From contig CAMPDV010000222.1 in assembly GCA_946699065.1 (NCBI GenBank), forward strand, positions 310,001-374,000: DNA of 64,000 nucleotides. The letters run 5' to 3'. Within the stretch, counting starts at the first letter, position 1. Each line of letters begins with the position of its first letter. The notes under the pieces are model-generated. The model was not told where the DNA came from, searched no databases, and was given only the letters and a program-made list of their open reading frames with translations. A program made the position numbers and the translations under genes. Source of the stretch: Loxodes magnus. Taxonomy: Eukaryota; Ciliophora; Karyorelictea; Loxodida; Loxodidae. Shown piece after piece: positions 34,581 to 47,567 of the stretch.

Positions 34581-37500
34581 TTTATTTATATTATTACTTA
34601 ACTTTATAAATCTATATTAATCTTATAAATTTAAGTTACATATCTACTTCATGATCTAGGCATTTTCTTAATAATTCTAACTTCTAAATTATTTATTTTT
34701 CAAATGAGGTTTAAAAAAAAGCTTTTTATATTAAGTCTAAGTTTGAGCTTGTAAACTTATATCAAAATTTAAAATCAATTTTATATTAAATCTCAGAGAT
34801 TAAAAATGATGCGATGATTTGATAAAATAAGGAAATAATTAATAAATATATAAACATTATAGATTTGAATGTTTCTTAAAGTAAGGACTTTTAACAACTT
34901 TAGCAAGGACTGAAATATAGTCAATGGAGTTATCAAATTGAGTATTTTAAATAAATTAATTTAAGTCAGAAATATGTTTTTTTATGCTTTTAAAAGTCTT
35001 AAAATCTATAAATCAGGAAATTTATTTAATGAAATATTACATAGATAGATTGATTTTTAGGAACTATTCTTTATTTTATATTTCTTCCAACACCTTTTCT
35101 CTAGAAAGTTCTTCATACATAACTTTTCTTGTTTTAAAGTATTTTGCTTGTCTCTTTATTATTGAAAATAACAGGTGCTTTTCTTTAAAGTTACAAAAAA
35201 AGGTTTTTTAGAAATAGCTTGTCTTCATGCGAAACTTATATAAATGGATTGTTGCTAGCTGAATATAATTTAATGTAGTTGCATGAGTTTTGTCTCAACT
35301 AATTTCAAACGTGAAATAATTCCCTGCTTTATAAATTAAACTTGAAATAAATAAATTAAATGCAAATATAAGAAACTCAAATTTCCAATTGATATACCAT
35401 ATAAACTAAAGCCAGATATGACTGAATAAATTCTAAGGTTATAAATAAGAAAAGAAAAACTACAATTTTCAGTAAAAAGCACTTTTCAAAAATAACCAAA
35501 ATCTTAATATTTTTAGAGTATATTTAGATGTATTTAATAGTTATGAAATCAAGGGATATAATTTTAGATATTAGCTATTTGAGTATTTTATTTCTGTTTA
35601 GTAGAAGCTTAGTATATTATTTTAATTTTGAGTTACATACTCAATAAGATAAGATCTAAAGACTTTAAAAAATATTATATTTAATCAACTAGCTTAGTAT
35701 ATATATTTGCTCGATATATAATGATAAGTTGTAAAAGTTATAATAAGCTACTTGATACCCAATGCTCATTGTAGTTATATTTTCGTTTTATTAGTTAGAT
35801 AAATAATTAGAAAGTTTCTAAATACTATGTTTATAATTATAGTTTGAAGGAGAAAATTAGAATATTAAAAGTACTTAAAGTGTTTATAATTGATCATATA
35901 TAATAACTTTAAAAATATGATTATATAGATAAATACTTTGAAGCATATAAGATGAATTAGTTTATTTATCTACTTATACTAGAGAAAGTGTATTATTATA
36001 AGACTTAATTAATTTATAAGTATTCTTGTATATCATTTCACTTATATTCTTGTAAGTGAAAATCATTTTATTCAGCTCTTCTTAAATTCCTTATACTACT
36101 CAAATTCTTATTTCCTAATTTATTTTAACTATAGTTGAGTTGATTAGGTGTAAAACTTTTATCAAATTAAGTTTTGCTTTATTATATTTATCCTTTAGTC
36201 TAACTAGCATATTATAAATAAGAGTCTATTTCTTTTTGTAAATAAAGTAATGATTCATTCTCTTTCCATAGCATTCTTTAATATGCTTCAAAGCAGTTTT
36301 ATTCTTTAAAATTATTAACTACCCATTTAGTTTATTAATTGTATAAGCTATTCATAATACTCTTTCTTGTGTATACTTATCTTGCTATCTTCTATCTAAG
36401 GTAAGGCTGATATCAGTTATTTAATTTTCTCTATAAATTGTTTACTTAACATTATTTAAGAATACAAGCAACTTAGAATTAAGACTTATTTATTCCATCT
36501 TTCCATAAATGCTATGAAATGTATTTAGTTTGATTTTAATTATTCACATCCATTATCACATCTATTTTCATTAATTAATCCAATAAAGAGCTAACTTTAT
36601 TTTTTAAGCTACAATTTTCTTTTTGGAGAATTTTACTAGAAAACTGAAGACTGAAGGTTATATTTTTTAAATATATATTTTGAATTTATTAAATCAAGGA
36701 AATACATTTATAATCTCTTTATCTATCATATTTATACCCCATCTATTGTCAATCTTTTTTATAACTTCCTAGTTTTAGTTTATTCGTTTAAGGCAGTTCT
36801 ATACTCTTTTTTTAATTTCTTTTAGTAAATTAGCTTTAGGAATATCCTTCTTTTAATCTTTCCTTCTCAAAGTAATTAATTGAGCCTTCATTCTTTTAAT
36901 TTTTTAGGCACTTTTTGACTTTTCAAATTCGAAAGTTCTATCCATGCAATTTAGTTCTTCTTCTACTTCTACTGCCATTGCTATATCTTGTTTTTCCACC
37001 TTATGCAACCATAAAAATTATACTACAAAAAGCTTTTAAACCATTTCAAGCCAGAAGTTATAATAGTTTGGATATAAGAACTTATAATACCAGAAGCAAT
37101 CAAAAAAGAGCCGAATAAAATGACTTCTAATTATAGGATTTTATAACGAAACTCTTTATAAAGAGCATTTACAGTGTAAAACTAAGATTATGAAATAAGC
37201 AATATAGTCTAACATAAATAAGCAAGCCTAATAATCTAACTATATAGCTTTAAAAGAAAGAATAGCTTATTCATAATAAACTGGAAACACTTTAATAATT
37301 TATGATATAATGCTTAATTCTTTTATTTTCCTGCTAACGTTATACTCTTCTCATTCATTTCCATTACATTATCTCATACAAAATATTAAGATTCCAGATA
37401 TTTTATTCCTTCTAAGCAACCTTGCTTAAAATAGTTAATTTTAGAAGGAGAAAAATTAATAAAAATTTCAATTTATGTAACTAAAAATGATTTTAGTGGT

Positions 37501-38849
37501 ATAATAAAATATAACTAGCATTCAATGATAAAGGTGACATATTAAAGTACTTATACTGTTAGTTTAGAGCTATATTGATTTTATAGATTATAGTATAAGA
37601 TAAGGAATTAACTAATATTAAAGTTTAGTAGATTATATAGTAAAGAGCATTTAATTTATTTACTAAAGATTCTATAAATGTTAGGAATAGAAATTAACTT
37701 ACCTTGATTTATCTTATTGGAATAATAAAATTTTATAGTAACTTGAAGCTAAAATTTTAAGAAATGTATAGATAGCTAGAGTATGCTAATATAGGAATTT
37801 TAAATAGCGGTAAATCTGGTAAATCAATCAAATATTTTGTAGATAATCATAGTTGATTCTATCGGTCATTATTCTATTGTAAAAGTATATTGAGCTTAAA
37901 TAAAACTTCTATCAAAGATATTTAGTTATATAATATCTGCTACTTAAGGTTTGCATAAAGCGATATAAAAACTGCATTTAGTTTTTAACTTTTAAAGAAG
38001 AGAAAAAGAAATTTGAAGAAAATAGTAGATAAATGCTTCCTATAATTTATTCATTTTCTTTAATCAGATTTAATTCTATGAAGGAAGCTAATTATCCCTT
38101 TCTATAACTAATAAAAAATAAAAGCCATATATCTTTTTATGAAAGCTAGTATATTTAAGGAAAAAGGATTTTATAATGTATTTTAAGGTATATATGTAAA
38201 TTAATTAAAATAAGGTATATTAAAAAGTCATAATTAGCCGTATAATCATCAAAGCATCAATTAAATATACTATATTTAATCAGCAAGATTAACATTTTTA
38301 TTGAATTTCAGCTTTTGTTAAATTAGCATTTCGTAGGTTATATGCAATTAAGCTTCTAAAATAAAAAAGTGATTATACTATTAAAATTACTTCGTTAGGA
38401 AAAATAAACATTTCAGCACAAATAAAAAGTAATAAATTAGAGAAAATTCAATTCAAATGATTGCTTGATAATCTAAATAAGAAAGTTCCCATCATTATAA
38501 AATATTATATAAGATAAATTAAAGGTATACATTAAATAAATATTATAATAATAATAAATTACAATGATCCCATAATCATTAGGTTCATCGCTGTGTTAAA
38601 ATTTATTAGTTGTGTAAATGAAATATTTCCAGTCTATTTTTTATCATTTTCTTTAATTGCATATCTACCAATATTGCGTTAAATCTTTTTAATTAAAGAA
38701 ATCTTGCTTCAGTCAAACTCGATTTCAATCATATTTAGGTTTCTTTTTTGAGATAATGTAATATCCATCAAAATTTCACTTCTTTTTCACAATTTTTTTC
38801 TATATAATAAACCTTCTAGAGTGCAGTATAGATTACTTATTGATTTTTA
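34581..38849. other. Long A+T-rich region, no confident gene
   Basis: About 4.3 kb where all frames are open under the altered code. Some protein-like pieces occur (for example around 36.3-37.1 kb), but none can be matched to a copy in the window. GGTGACATATTAAAGT near 37530 resembles the 3' motif of E1 and the cassettes and may mark an old element. Confidence 0.35.
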
Positions 38850-39425
38850 TATCCTAAAACTTTCTAGTTTTCATTTTTGCTAGAATCTTCAGCATTTTCT
38901 TAAATTGTTTTTCATATTTTCTGCAATACAAGCATTAATTTCTTCTTTTAAATAGAAGGTCTTATGTTGTTTGATATTCAGCTCGACTTCCACGGAGTTT
39001 TAATTGATATAGTTTCAAGAAAAAAGTTTTCAATCAATTTAGCTAGTTGATTAAATTTTATTTCGATTTAATCAATTCTGAACTTATCAATTATGAATTT
39101 CATTCTTTAGTTTTAAAGTGCTTGAAATAGGTTACTTGATTTTTCCTTTAAGTTCTTGTACTTGGCATTAAAGCTTATCATTTTCATTTATCATGTTTTG
39201 AAGTTTTTAAAAATGATTTAATGATCACTGCTTAAGAAAGAGTTATTATTTATCAGAGAAATTAGTTGCTAGAATATTTCCATTTTATTTTATATTTTGA
39301 GCTAATAAAGAAAATTTAATCTTGTAGAAATGCTTGAGTCTAATATTTTTTGGTTTTTCATTAGATTTAATCTTAAAATTGTTTTTAACTAAAAATAAAA
39401 ATCATTAAATTTTATCATTCTCAGA
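38850..39425 (-). pseudogene. Gag-like zinc-knuckle fragment 'm'
   Basis: The minus strand encodes NFQNMINENDKLQCQVQELK (coiled coil) and, in a shifted frame, KCLYCRKYEKQFKKM, a knuckle missing the His and last Cys. The order matches fragments 'b' and 'n'. Degenerate. Confidence 0.5.
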
Positions 39426-39429
39426 TATA

Positions 39430-39735
39430 GTTAAAAAGGTTGTAGGAGCTGAGGCTGATTTCTGATAAAACCTTCTAGTTTTATGGATAAGGTCAAGTTC
39501 CTATCCTGCCGCTGAGCAGATCCTTGATTAGAATCAATCTCAGAAAGGGAACCAAAATCTTTCTGATTATCCACTCTTGCTAGACACTTGAAATCAGTTG
39601 GTCCATAGTTATGGAACTCACTGACTAAAGCATACTGAATTAAGCAACAGGATATTCACGTTATATGCAATTAGAGAATACTCTGTGGCATTTATCTGGA
39701 AAAAGTTTCCATTGCTTAAAAGAGAAACCTTCTAA
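39430..39735 (+). repeat. Conserved Trp-rich element segment, copy W2
   Basis: Plus-strand counterpart of W1 (19.64-19.93 kb). FLSCRWADPWLESISE is encoded with TGA for both Trp residues, and a later frame reads ATGYSRYMQLENTLWHL against TTGYPRY of W1. G+C-rich. Reading frame broken. Confidence 0.55.
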
Positions 39736-40010
39736 GTTATTAATTAATTAATATCATTCTAAGATTAACTTTCATCTATTATTAATTTGCTGTATATTTA
39801 AAAAAAAAGTTTGAAAAAGTATAAAAGACAAACTTGTAAGACTTTTAATATAAAATATTAGTTTTGAATAAATAAATATTCTATTATTATATTTACAAAT
39901 ATATCTAAGAAATAAGTTAGGACTATAAAGCATTGTGTAGTTTATAAAGGTAATAATTAACAGTAAACAATAAAATAGAAATTTATTTAGTTATTTAGCA
40001 TTATAATAAA
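39736..40010. other. A+T-rich 5' flank of the membrane-protein gene
   Basis: Probable promoter region; no specific motif identified. Confidence 0.4.
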
Positions 40011-42185
40011 ATGTAAACTTTTATAAGTTATATTGATATTTACCCTACTCAAATTAGCCTTACGTACAAAGGATCAAAAGGATTTACCACTTTTGTTGGT
40101 GCTGCTTTATCTGTCTGCACGTTTGTACTTTTTGTATTGGCTTTTATTAGCATGGGATCAGATATGATGTTTAAAACTAATCCTAGTGTCCTTACTTAAA
40201 GCATTAAATAAGAAAGTCGTCCTTGGCAGTAAATCGGAATAAATAACTACACTTTTTTTTTCGTTTTTACAGATACAAATGGTATTGCTCATGTTTCTTC
40301 CTCTTATTTCTAATTTGAAGTTAAATAGGTAATAATGGACTCTAAAGGCATTACATATATTCCAATTAATACTACACAATGTAATGCTAGCTATTTCAAA
40401 GGATTTGAAAAAGATTTCTATGCTCCTTTTCCTGGTTTTAATACTTCACATTGCCTTAATTTAAAAGTCTTCGAATTGGGAGGTTATTGATCAGAAAAAA
40501 ATTTGAGTAGCTTATAAATAAAAGTAAAAATGTGCTAGAATTCAACAACATCAAATGTATAATGTGCTTCAATAGAATAGATAAGGAAGTTAACTCAAAA
40601 GCAGCTATTTTTTAACGTTTATTTCTCAGATAAAATAATAGATATTTCAAACTATAATAATCCATTTAAAAGCATACTCAACACATTTTTCTGAACAATT
40701 GATATATAATCCTATAAATAAACTAATCTTTTCTTCAAGCCTATTTAGATAGAGACAGATGATGGATTTTTATTGTCTAATTTATAAATGGAAAGAGATG
40801 TTTTATTAGAAAAAGATTAAGTAGAAACCAACTACAACTAAAATCTATCGAGTCCTTATGTTTTAGATCTTAATATTTATTCAGCTGACTAAGTTTTCCA
40901 TTATAAGAGAACTTATAAAAAGATTTAAGAAGTAATTTCGCAAATAGGTGGTGTTCTTAACATAATAATAATAGTATGCAATATTACCGTTGGAATCTAC
41001 TCTAAATATGCTATTTCATATAGTTTTATAAATGATATTTTTGATATTGAAGAAGTATAAATAGATCATTACAAGCATCAAAGTACTGCTTAGATTATAT
41101 AAAGTAACTGAATTAAAAATTCTATTTAGGAGCCTTAAAATGAAGTTCATACCACAATTAAAAAAGATTCAAATTAATAAGCAAATTTAGAAAGACAAAA
41201 AGAGCGAAAAAAATAAAAAAATAAAGCTTCTACAATAATTCCTTTAGAGGAAATTTAATAAAATAAATCGAATCTAGAGGATTAAAATCAAATTGACGAG
41301 TAAGAAATTGGAATACGTGATTTTATAAATAATTACCTGAGAAACAAAGAGAGTAGCTTAGTTGGAAAAAAGTAAGCAGTTAATATTTAAGAAAGATAAA
41401 TTGAAAAAACGTTAAATGAAGATGAAAGCCATCAAAATTCTCTAAGAAATGACGAAGCTGAAAATTCCAATCTTTCAAGTTTAAAAGAATCTCCTTAATT
41501 AGAAAATAATTAACTTTTAAAAACTTGGCGGGAAAATAATAGCAAGAATATTGAAAAAAATAACAATCAGCCTAGTGTTAAAATAAGCGACGAGACTGAG
41601 GATTTTTAATCTATAAAAAAATCAAAAACCATAAGTCTTCATATGCCATTTTAAAAAAAGGACTAATATTTAAAAACTAAACTAAAAAATGAAGATCATT
41701 TGAAAATAAATTTTTTCAAATACTATTTTTATAAATTCACTAACATTTTCAGGAAATATTGCGGTAAATGCTAACTTCAAGATAAAAACTAGAAAAAATA
41801 TTAAATTTTGGAAAAAGCTAATGAAGCAATTAATGAGTATTTGGAAGCTAATTTTATTATTAATAAATTGATAGAGCTCGAAAAATTAAAAGCTATAATC
41901 CTTAATGAAGATTAATTAACTGTTTTTAACTATATTTCTAAACCAAAAATTAAAGAGAATGAAGCTGAGGAATTTAATAATTTTAATTTTGTGTTAGGTC
42001 CTTCTTTTAAACTTAAAAAGAATGCAAAACCAGAAAATATTCCTATTCATAGAGATATAGACTAAGTTATTAAATTTTGTAGTCAAGTTCTAAATAACAT
42101 GAAAGAAGAATCCATCGACAAGAGGCTATTTAATATGATAGATAATCAAATTTTAAATTTTGCTGAAGTGGAAAGAAAGGAATGA
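40011..42185 (+). CDS. Two-pass transmembrane protein, 724 residues (ciliate family)
   Basis: A single frame without introns runs from ATG 40011 to TGA 42183-42185. Layout: short cytosolic N-terminus ending YKGSKGFTTFVG; TM1 about residues 26-50 (AALSVCTFVLFVLAFISMG); an extracytoplasmic domain of about 270 residues with N-glycosylation sites (NTT, NAS, NTS, NLS); a conserved-type QIGGVLNIIIIVCNITVGIY at TM2; and a long Gln/Lys/Glu-rich cytosolic tail. Three internal TGA codons fit Trp (GGYWSEK, NTFFWTID, SNWIKNS). From memory the layout matches a large family of unnamed ciliate 'putative transmembrane proteins'. Role unknown. This is the clearest host gene here and shows TGA as both Trp and stop. 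Confidence 0.85.
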
Positions 42186-43194
42186 ACTTAAACTTTCATT
42201 AATCTTTATTTGAATAAAATTATAATTAAATAATTTCAGTCTTTTACAATACATAAGGTATGAAAAAATTATACATTTAAATTTAACGAAATTATTCTTG
42301 GCAATAACTCTTTATTACTAAAATCCTTAAAGTTTCATAAATAGATTTTTTTATTTTCATATTGTTTCATATATTATAAACCATACCCTTTATACTTCCA
42401 ATTAAATATAATTATGTAAATGTATAATTATTTGAAATAAATTCGGAAGGAATCTTGTTAAAAATGATAGCTTCTTTAGCCCATTAATATACAAAAATCT
42501 GAAGGTTTTATATTTTCTAATTTTCTTAGTATATACCAACCTGAAATTTTTTCAATTTTTATGATTATTCTATTTTATCTTCTTAAGTAAACGCCAACTA
42601 AATTCCTATCTAATGAAAAAGTAAATATGATTTAATACTGTTTTTGATTTTTATATTCTAAGCTTTTAAATTATTATAATAATAGCTTAAATATTTAATT
42701 ATTTTAACCTTGTAATTTTAATCTGCTACTATAATCAAGAAGCTTCTTACAGTATCAATTTTAAATAAACCTCTTAAAGCTATAATAATTATAGTCTCTT
42801 TATTTTCTTTAATATCTGGCCGATTTACTTTAAAATGGAGTTAAGTTGCTAATCTAAATAATAACTTTTGCTTAATTTTCTTGAATATGGATAAAAATAT
42901 TTAAGCAAGAAAGGAATTTTATTAAATTATATAAAGATAAACATTAAAGTTACTTAGTAAAAAGAGTTAAGTTAACTATTTTTTAAGATGTTTTATCCTA
43001 TTAAATTAGTCAGGCATGATAAAGAATTTTCATCTTATAAGTATTTAAAATTCTATATTTTTAGAAGTAAGGTAAGCATTCTGTTATAAGGTAAAACATT
43101 TAGCTAACTTTTTATATATTTAAAATTTATTAACGAAAGCAACTTTAATAATTTACTTAATTGCTTATTTATTAATATTTTAAAATCAACAATG
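42186..43194. other. A+T-rich intergenic stretch
   Basis: No gene or repeat recognised. Confidence 0.4.
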
Positions 43195-43475
43195 TGCCCT
43201 AGTCACCAGAGTAGGTAATCCGGTGCAGTATAGTCTGCATTACAAGTACTCTTGCAATAGATACCACTACAAATAAGTAAGCACCTGCCCTTTTTGTAAA
43301 GCCTTACTTGTTTGTGGGTTCTCTCTATCTGGTACGAGAAGCTGATTAGGGACACAGTATTAATGTTTGAAATACTGGGTATTGGACTCAGGGTCTCAAA
43401 GTTCTCCTGTCTTCACGCATCGTTAAAATGAGCGGTAGCTGGAAAGGATCTATAGACATGAATGAGACTAGTAAA
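43195..43475 (+). repeat. G+C-rich island sharing its head with H3
   Basis: GGTAATCCGGTGCAGTATA at about 43214 matches the H3 head at 22.27 kb. The rest is G+C-rich and not recognisably coding. It lacks the H-family terminal hairpin, so it may be a 3'-different relative or a structured RNA gene. Confidence 0.4.
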
Positions 43476-43559
43476 AATTTTTGTTTATAAAAATTGAATA
43501 AACTGTGACATTTGGCTAATATTTTGATTTTTTCTATTACCTTCCAACTCTAGTCTTCG

Positions 43560-43745
43560 GAAATAATAATTTAAAGGATTAAGAAAGGAGGTAGTTAGTT
43601 TTTATTTAAAAGACGGAAATGTGAAAAATATGATTCAGAGAATGAAAAAGAAATCAAGACAGAGTGGACCAAAAATTTCAATGACAGAAGTAGTGATGAA
43701 CTAAATAATGGTGATACCACTTTAATATACTTATTTATTTATTTT
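43560..43745 (+). pseudogene. Element 3' end fragment ending in the GGTGATACC motif
   Basis: Encodes a Lys/Glu-rich tail (KKEIKTEWTKNFNDRSSDEL, approximately) ending NNGDTTLIY, over GGTGATACCACTTTAATATA. The same DTTLI end closes the E1 ORF, and GGTATCACTTTAAT closes cassette 'g'. It is probably a 5'-truncated element. Confidence 0.4.
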
Positions 43746-44148
43746 AATTTAAGCTTAAACTCTATAAAAGTATAGTAAGGTTTTTAAATATTTTATATTC
43801 TTAATTGTTTAATTAAATGTTAAAGGTGTATATAGCAGACTATCTTATTTATAATCAAAAAATTTAAATTTAATAAATTATTGAGTTTTTTTAATTAATT
43901 TTCGAAAGTCTCATAATACTGTATTATACATATTGATTATATTTTATATACTTACTTCCTATAATTTAGCTTGCTCAGAAATAATATCTTCCTTCTACCT
44001 TTCTAAATTTTACCAGGCTATATTCTGGCCACTATTAAAAGAGAATCAAAAATATATTTTCAAACTTCGAATTTTAAAAAATAGTTTAGCAAAGCTTATT
44101 TTTATAAATGTTAAGGAGTAATAACTAAAGATTATTAAAATAATCTAA

Positions 44149-44163
44149 ATTTTCTGAATATAC
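44149..44163 (+). repeat. Target-site duplication, left, cassette 'h'
   Basis: ATTTTCTGAATATAC, repeated exactly at 45001-45015. Confidence 0.9.
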
Positions 44164-45000
44164 ATAATAAAATGGATTAATCTCTTCGACTCTCAAAAAA
44201 TTAACTAAGAAACCTAAAGAGAAAAGCGGCAAAAGAAATTTAGAAAAAATAATAACAATAGGAGGAGTCAAGCTCTTCTTCAGAAGGTAAAGTTATGGTA
44301 GGATAAATAGAGATAAGTTAACCTAAAAACGAAACTAATCAAAAACTTTAAATTTAATTAGACCAAATGTAAAAAGTAATCTCAAATTATGAAGAAACAA
44401 CTTACAACTTAGGCGAAAAAATACGGGAACTAATGAGTAATATAGAAGATTAGAACAACGAATTACTAATACTTAGAAGATAACTTATTTGTAGCAAATT
44501 AATAACGGAAGAATAACTCTGAACTTAATCATAATAAAATTTTAAATACGACACAAAAATGGAAATAGAAAAAATACCAATAGAATTAAAAACAGAATTG
44601 AATCCAGAAAAAGAAATGATTGCTACAAGTTTCATTAAAAGATTAGAAAATATAGAAAATAAATTATCATAAAAAAGAACGAAATAAAGACAATAATACA
44701 AACTTTGTTGATGTTGCAAATCAAATCAACATATTTTAAAAAACTGTTGATAGTGAAAGAAAATAAACGAATAAGAGCAGAAAAGAACATGGAGACAACT
44801 CAATAAACTATGAATAACTCCAACAGGGATCTACAAATAAAAGCTTTTTGCAAGACCACTTGAACGGTTACAGTGGTAACCTTCCACTTAATAAAAAGGT
44901 CGTGGATCACACCCACGTTAAAAAAGCTGTCCGCAGGAACTGGTTGCAATTCCAGAGAATGCAAAACTCTACTAACTTTAAGTATATTATTATTATTATT
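44164..45000 (+). mobile_element. Gag-like zinc-knuckle cassette 'h' (837 bp)
   Basis: Insertion between exact 15-bp duplications. The ORF starts at ATG 44172 (MDQSLRLSKNQLRNLKRKAA) and is open throughout. It has a Gln-rich run, SSSSSEGKVMVGQ, a coiled coil (ELMSNIEDQNNELLILRRQL), knuckle CWCCKSNQHILKNCW (about 44706-44750), and RTWRQLNKLWITPTGIYKQK. Trp in the knuckle is TGA where cassette 'd' has TGG. It ends in a (TTA)n tail at about 44983-45000. It is closely related to 'd' and apparently intact. The frame continues by chance into the flanking E2-type segment. Confidence 0.9.
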
Positions 45001-45015
45001 ATTTTCTGAATATAC
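45001..45015 (+). repeat. Target-site duplication, right, cassette 'h'
   Basis: Exact copy of 44149-44163. Confidence 0.9.
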
Positions 45016-45235
45016 CTCTAATCCTAAAAGAGATCCCTATTGATTAAAGACCTTGAAGGGAATGCATTATAAGATTTTTCGGCTTTGGTAGGGGCTTGAA
45101 ATCTATTGTCCTAGAATATGCATTCAATACACAAGGCTTTCCCTGTCTGCAGAAACTGATCAGCAGAATATCCTCGTTATGTCCATTTAGAGTCCGTTCA
45201 AAAAAATGCAACTAGGCTTTCCTAAAACTCTAAAA
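45016..45235 (+). repeat. E2-type 3' segment, host site of cassette 'h'
   Basis: Aligns with 7330-7560 and the inverted 26870-27100 (GGCTTTGGTAGGGGCTTGAA; TCAGCAGAATATCC; CTAAAACTCTAAAAG). It also aligns with the second half of W1. A protein-like frame reads FFGFGRGLKSIVLEYAF against LSGFGKNLKFMIKEHTF. The cassette landed inside this older repeat. Confidence 0.65.
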
Positions 45236-46688
45236 GCCAATAATTAATTAATTAGTATAAAAATTTGATGTTCTTAGTTACTTCAAATGAGTTGCTTTTT
45301 TAATTTTTATATTATTTCTTTAATTTATAAGCATACTTTAAATCTAATAAATATCATATACTTATTATCCATTAAGACCAAAATTAGTTATATATTTAAG
45401 ATTCTATATTCTATTATATGAAGAATAATTATAGCCAAATCTGTATCAAACTCTAAGCTTTAATTTAAATTTCCATAGATTAATTATTTAGATCTTTATT
45501 TATAAGTTTTGATTATTAAGTTGACTATTAATATTTTTGCTATATTAGAGCTTATATATTAATTAAATACCAAACCTAATTTAAAAGGAATATTTCCATA
45601 AAATATATAAGAAAGGTACTTGGTTACTTAGAAGAGTTTAATGTTCTTTAAGAAATTAAACTTTTCTAGTAAAACTATTAAAAGAATGATTATTCAAGTA
45701 CATATATTTTAAATGAGTTGCACTCTGTCAGTTGTTTTTTAATCTTCTTCACTATATTAACTAAGCACAGTGGTATAAATCTAAGCATTATAGTTATAGG
45801 AGTATTAAAAAAGACTTTCAATGTATTGTATTCATTTTTAACTTTAATGTAATTGTAAATTTTAGGCTTTTATTATACACTTAAGATCCACTGTTTTGTA
45901 TTATTTCTATTATACCAAGTTCTACTTGCTCTTTCTTTTAGTGTTATTAATCTTTTAAAATGATAAAAGAGAAGATAAGTAAAAATTAAGTTAAATACCT
46001 GAAATTAAATAGAATGTCTTTATTTTATTAGAAGTGTATAGTTGTTTAAGGGATAAATGATTGATAAACTCCATTATTAGTATATCAATAATTAAAAATA
46101 AAATTTCCTTATATGAACTTAATTTTCAATTCTGATATAAAAAAGAAACCTATAAAAATAAGAAAGATTAAGCAGGAGATAAAGCTATAAAATTTATTTA
46201 TAAATGAAAGTAGAAACTATTATTTTACCTATAATATGCAATTATAAATTCACTATGATTTTATAGAAAAATTTACATTTTTTTAGTTTTGAGAACCTTA
46301 AAATAAATGTTAGCGAGCTTAATTTTTAATTTAAATAAAGTGTAGGTTTCTTAGAGTTGAAAAAATAATTGAATGAGAGATTTGACAACTTATAAGAGTT
46401 ATTAAAACCTTTAAACTTTATATATACAGAACTTAGTATTATCGAGGATATAAAATTGCTATATCATGCATATCATTATATAAATTCAGGTCTATATATA
46501 ATCTACTTAAAGTGTTAATTATAAAAATAAGTATTTTATACATTTCCTAAAGACTTAATTTTCAGTTGATATTGTTTAAATCTAATATAGGATATTTAAG
46601 CATAAATTATTACTATCATTTTATTTCCCCTAACAATTAATAATAACTATTTCATAGTTGATAAAGTTCATAACTATTATAAAAAAAA
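45236..46688. other. A+T-rich stretch with leader of cassette 'i'
   Basis: No gene seen. The last 20 bases before 46689 repeat the CATAACTATTATAAAAA leader of cassette 'g'. Confidence 0.4.
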
Positions 46689-47567
46689 ATGGCTTCTAAT
46701 AAATAACAGAACTTTGAACAAAACATTTAAACAGGAAAATTCTCTAAAAAATAAAAAAGCTAAATAATTACAATGAGTGAAAGTGAGAAATATGATTGAT
46801 ATGACGAACATTAACCACTTGGAAATCCAGAACTAAAAAAACTTCCGACACAAACTCAAATAGAAATATTATCTAAGTCATTAAAAGAGTTTATGTTTAA
46901 AAATAGATACCTCATTGATAAAGTAGAAAAATTAGAAAAACTAATAACGTCTTTACTTGAGAAACAATATTAATAATCATAAGAAATAGAAAACAAACTG
47001 GAACAAAGAATTCTTTAAATTTAATAATAAATTCAGGTAACGCCATTTTCGTTTTAACAGAATTAATCAGATCCTATGGAAATAGAAAATGAAGCCTCAA
47101 ATTAAAATAAACAGTAAACGTTTATTTAAAATAAGTAGTAAATTTAAATTAAATAAGTGTTACAGGAATAATAGTTTAAAAAATGAACAAAATGCTACGT
47201 GTGCAATAAATAACACCAATGAAAATACTGCTACTAACTAAGCGAAATTAAAAAAAGAATAAATAAGATATTTTTAGAAAACTATTTAGGATATATACAA
47301 CATAAAGCGGAAAAATTTATAGAAAAAAATTCTTTAATTCAAATCTTAATCCTTGGAGAAATAATTAGGAACGCTACATGCAAGATGAAAACTATTCAGA
47401 ATATTAAAGGATGGTGCGCTAATGAAGTGCTACACTGCCTAACTGAGCCTAGTAGAAATTCAAGACAAACTAATGGAGACAAGTTGATAGAATAGGTCAG
47501 ATGGCTGACTACTAAGGCTTTAACAAAGCTTTTTAACTTTAACTTTTATAAGTTTTTAGTAAGATGA
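46689..47567 (+). CDS. Gag/ORF1-like zinc-knuckle protein 'i' (intact, 292 aa)
   Basis: Intact frame from MASNKQQNFEQNIQTGKFSK to TGA 47565-47567. Features: Lys/Gln-rich N-terminus; coiled coil (KNRYLIDKVEKLEKLITSLL; about residues 75-130); SDPMEIENE linker; a long Gln-rich stretch; knuckle CYVCNKQHQWKYCY with CX2CX3HX4C spacing; and a 90-residue C-terminus. The C-terminus carries IRNATCKMKTIQNIKGWC and NEVLHCLTEPSRNS, not seen in sister copies. TGA reads as Trp at KYDWYDE and FKKWTKCY. It shares its 5' leader with 'g'; clear target duplications were not found. Possibly expressed. Likely role is RNA binding for retrotransposition. Confidence 0.75.
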
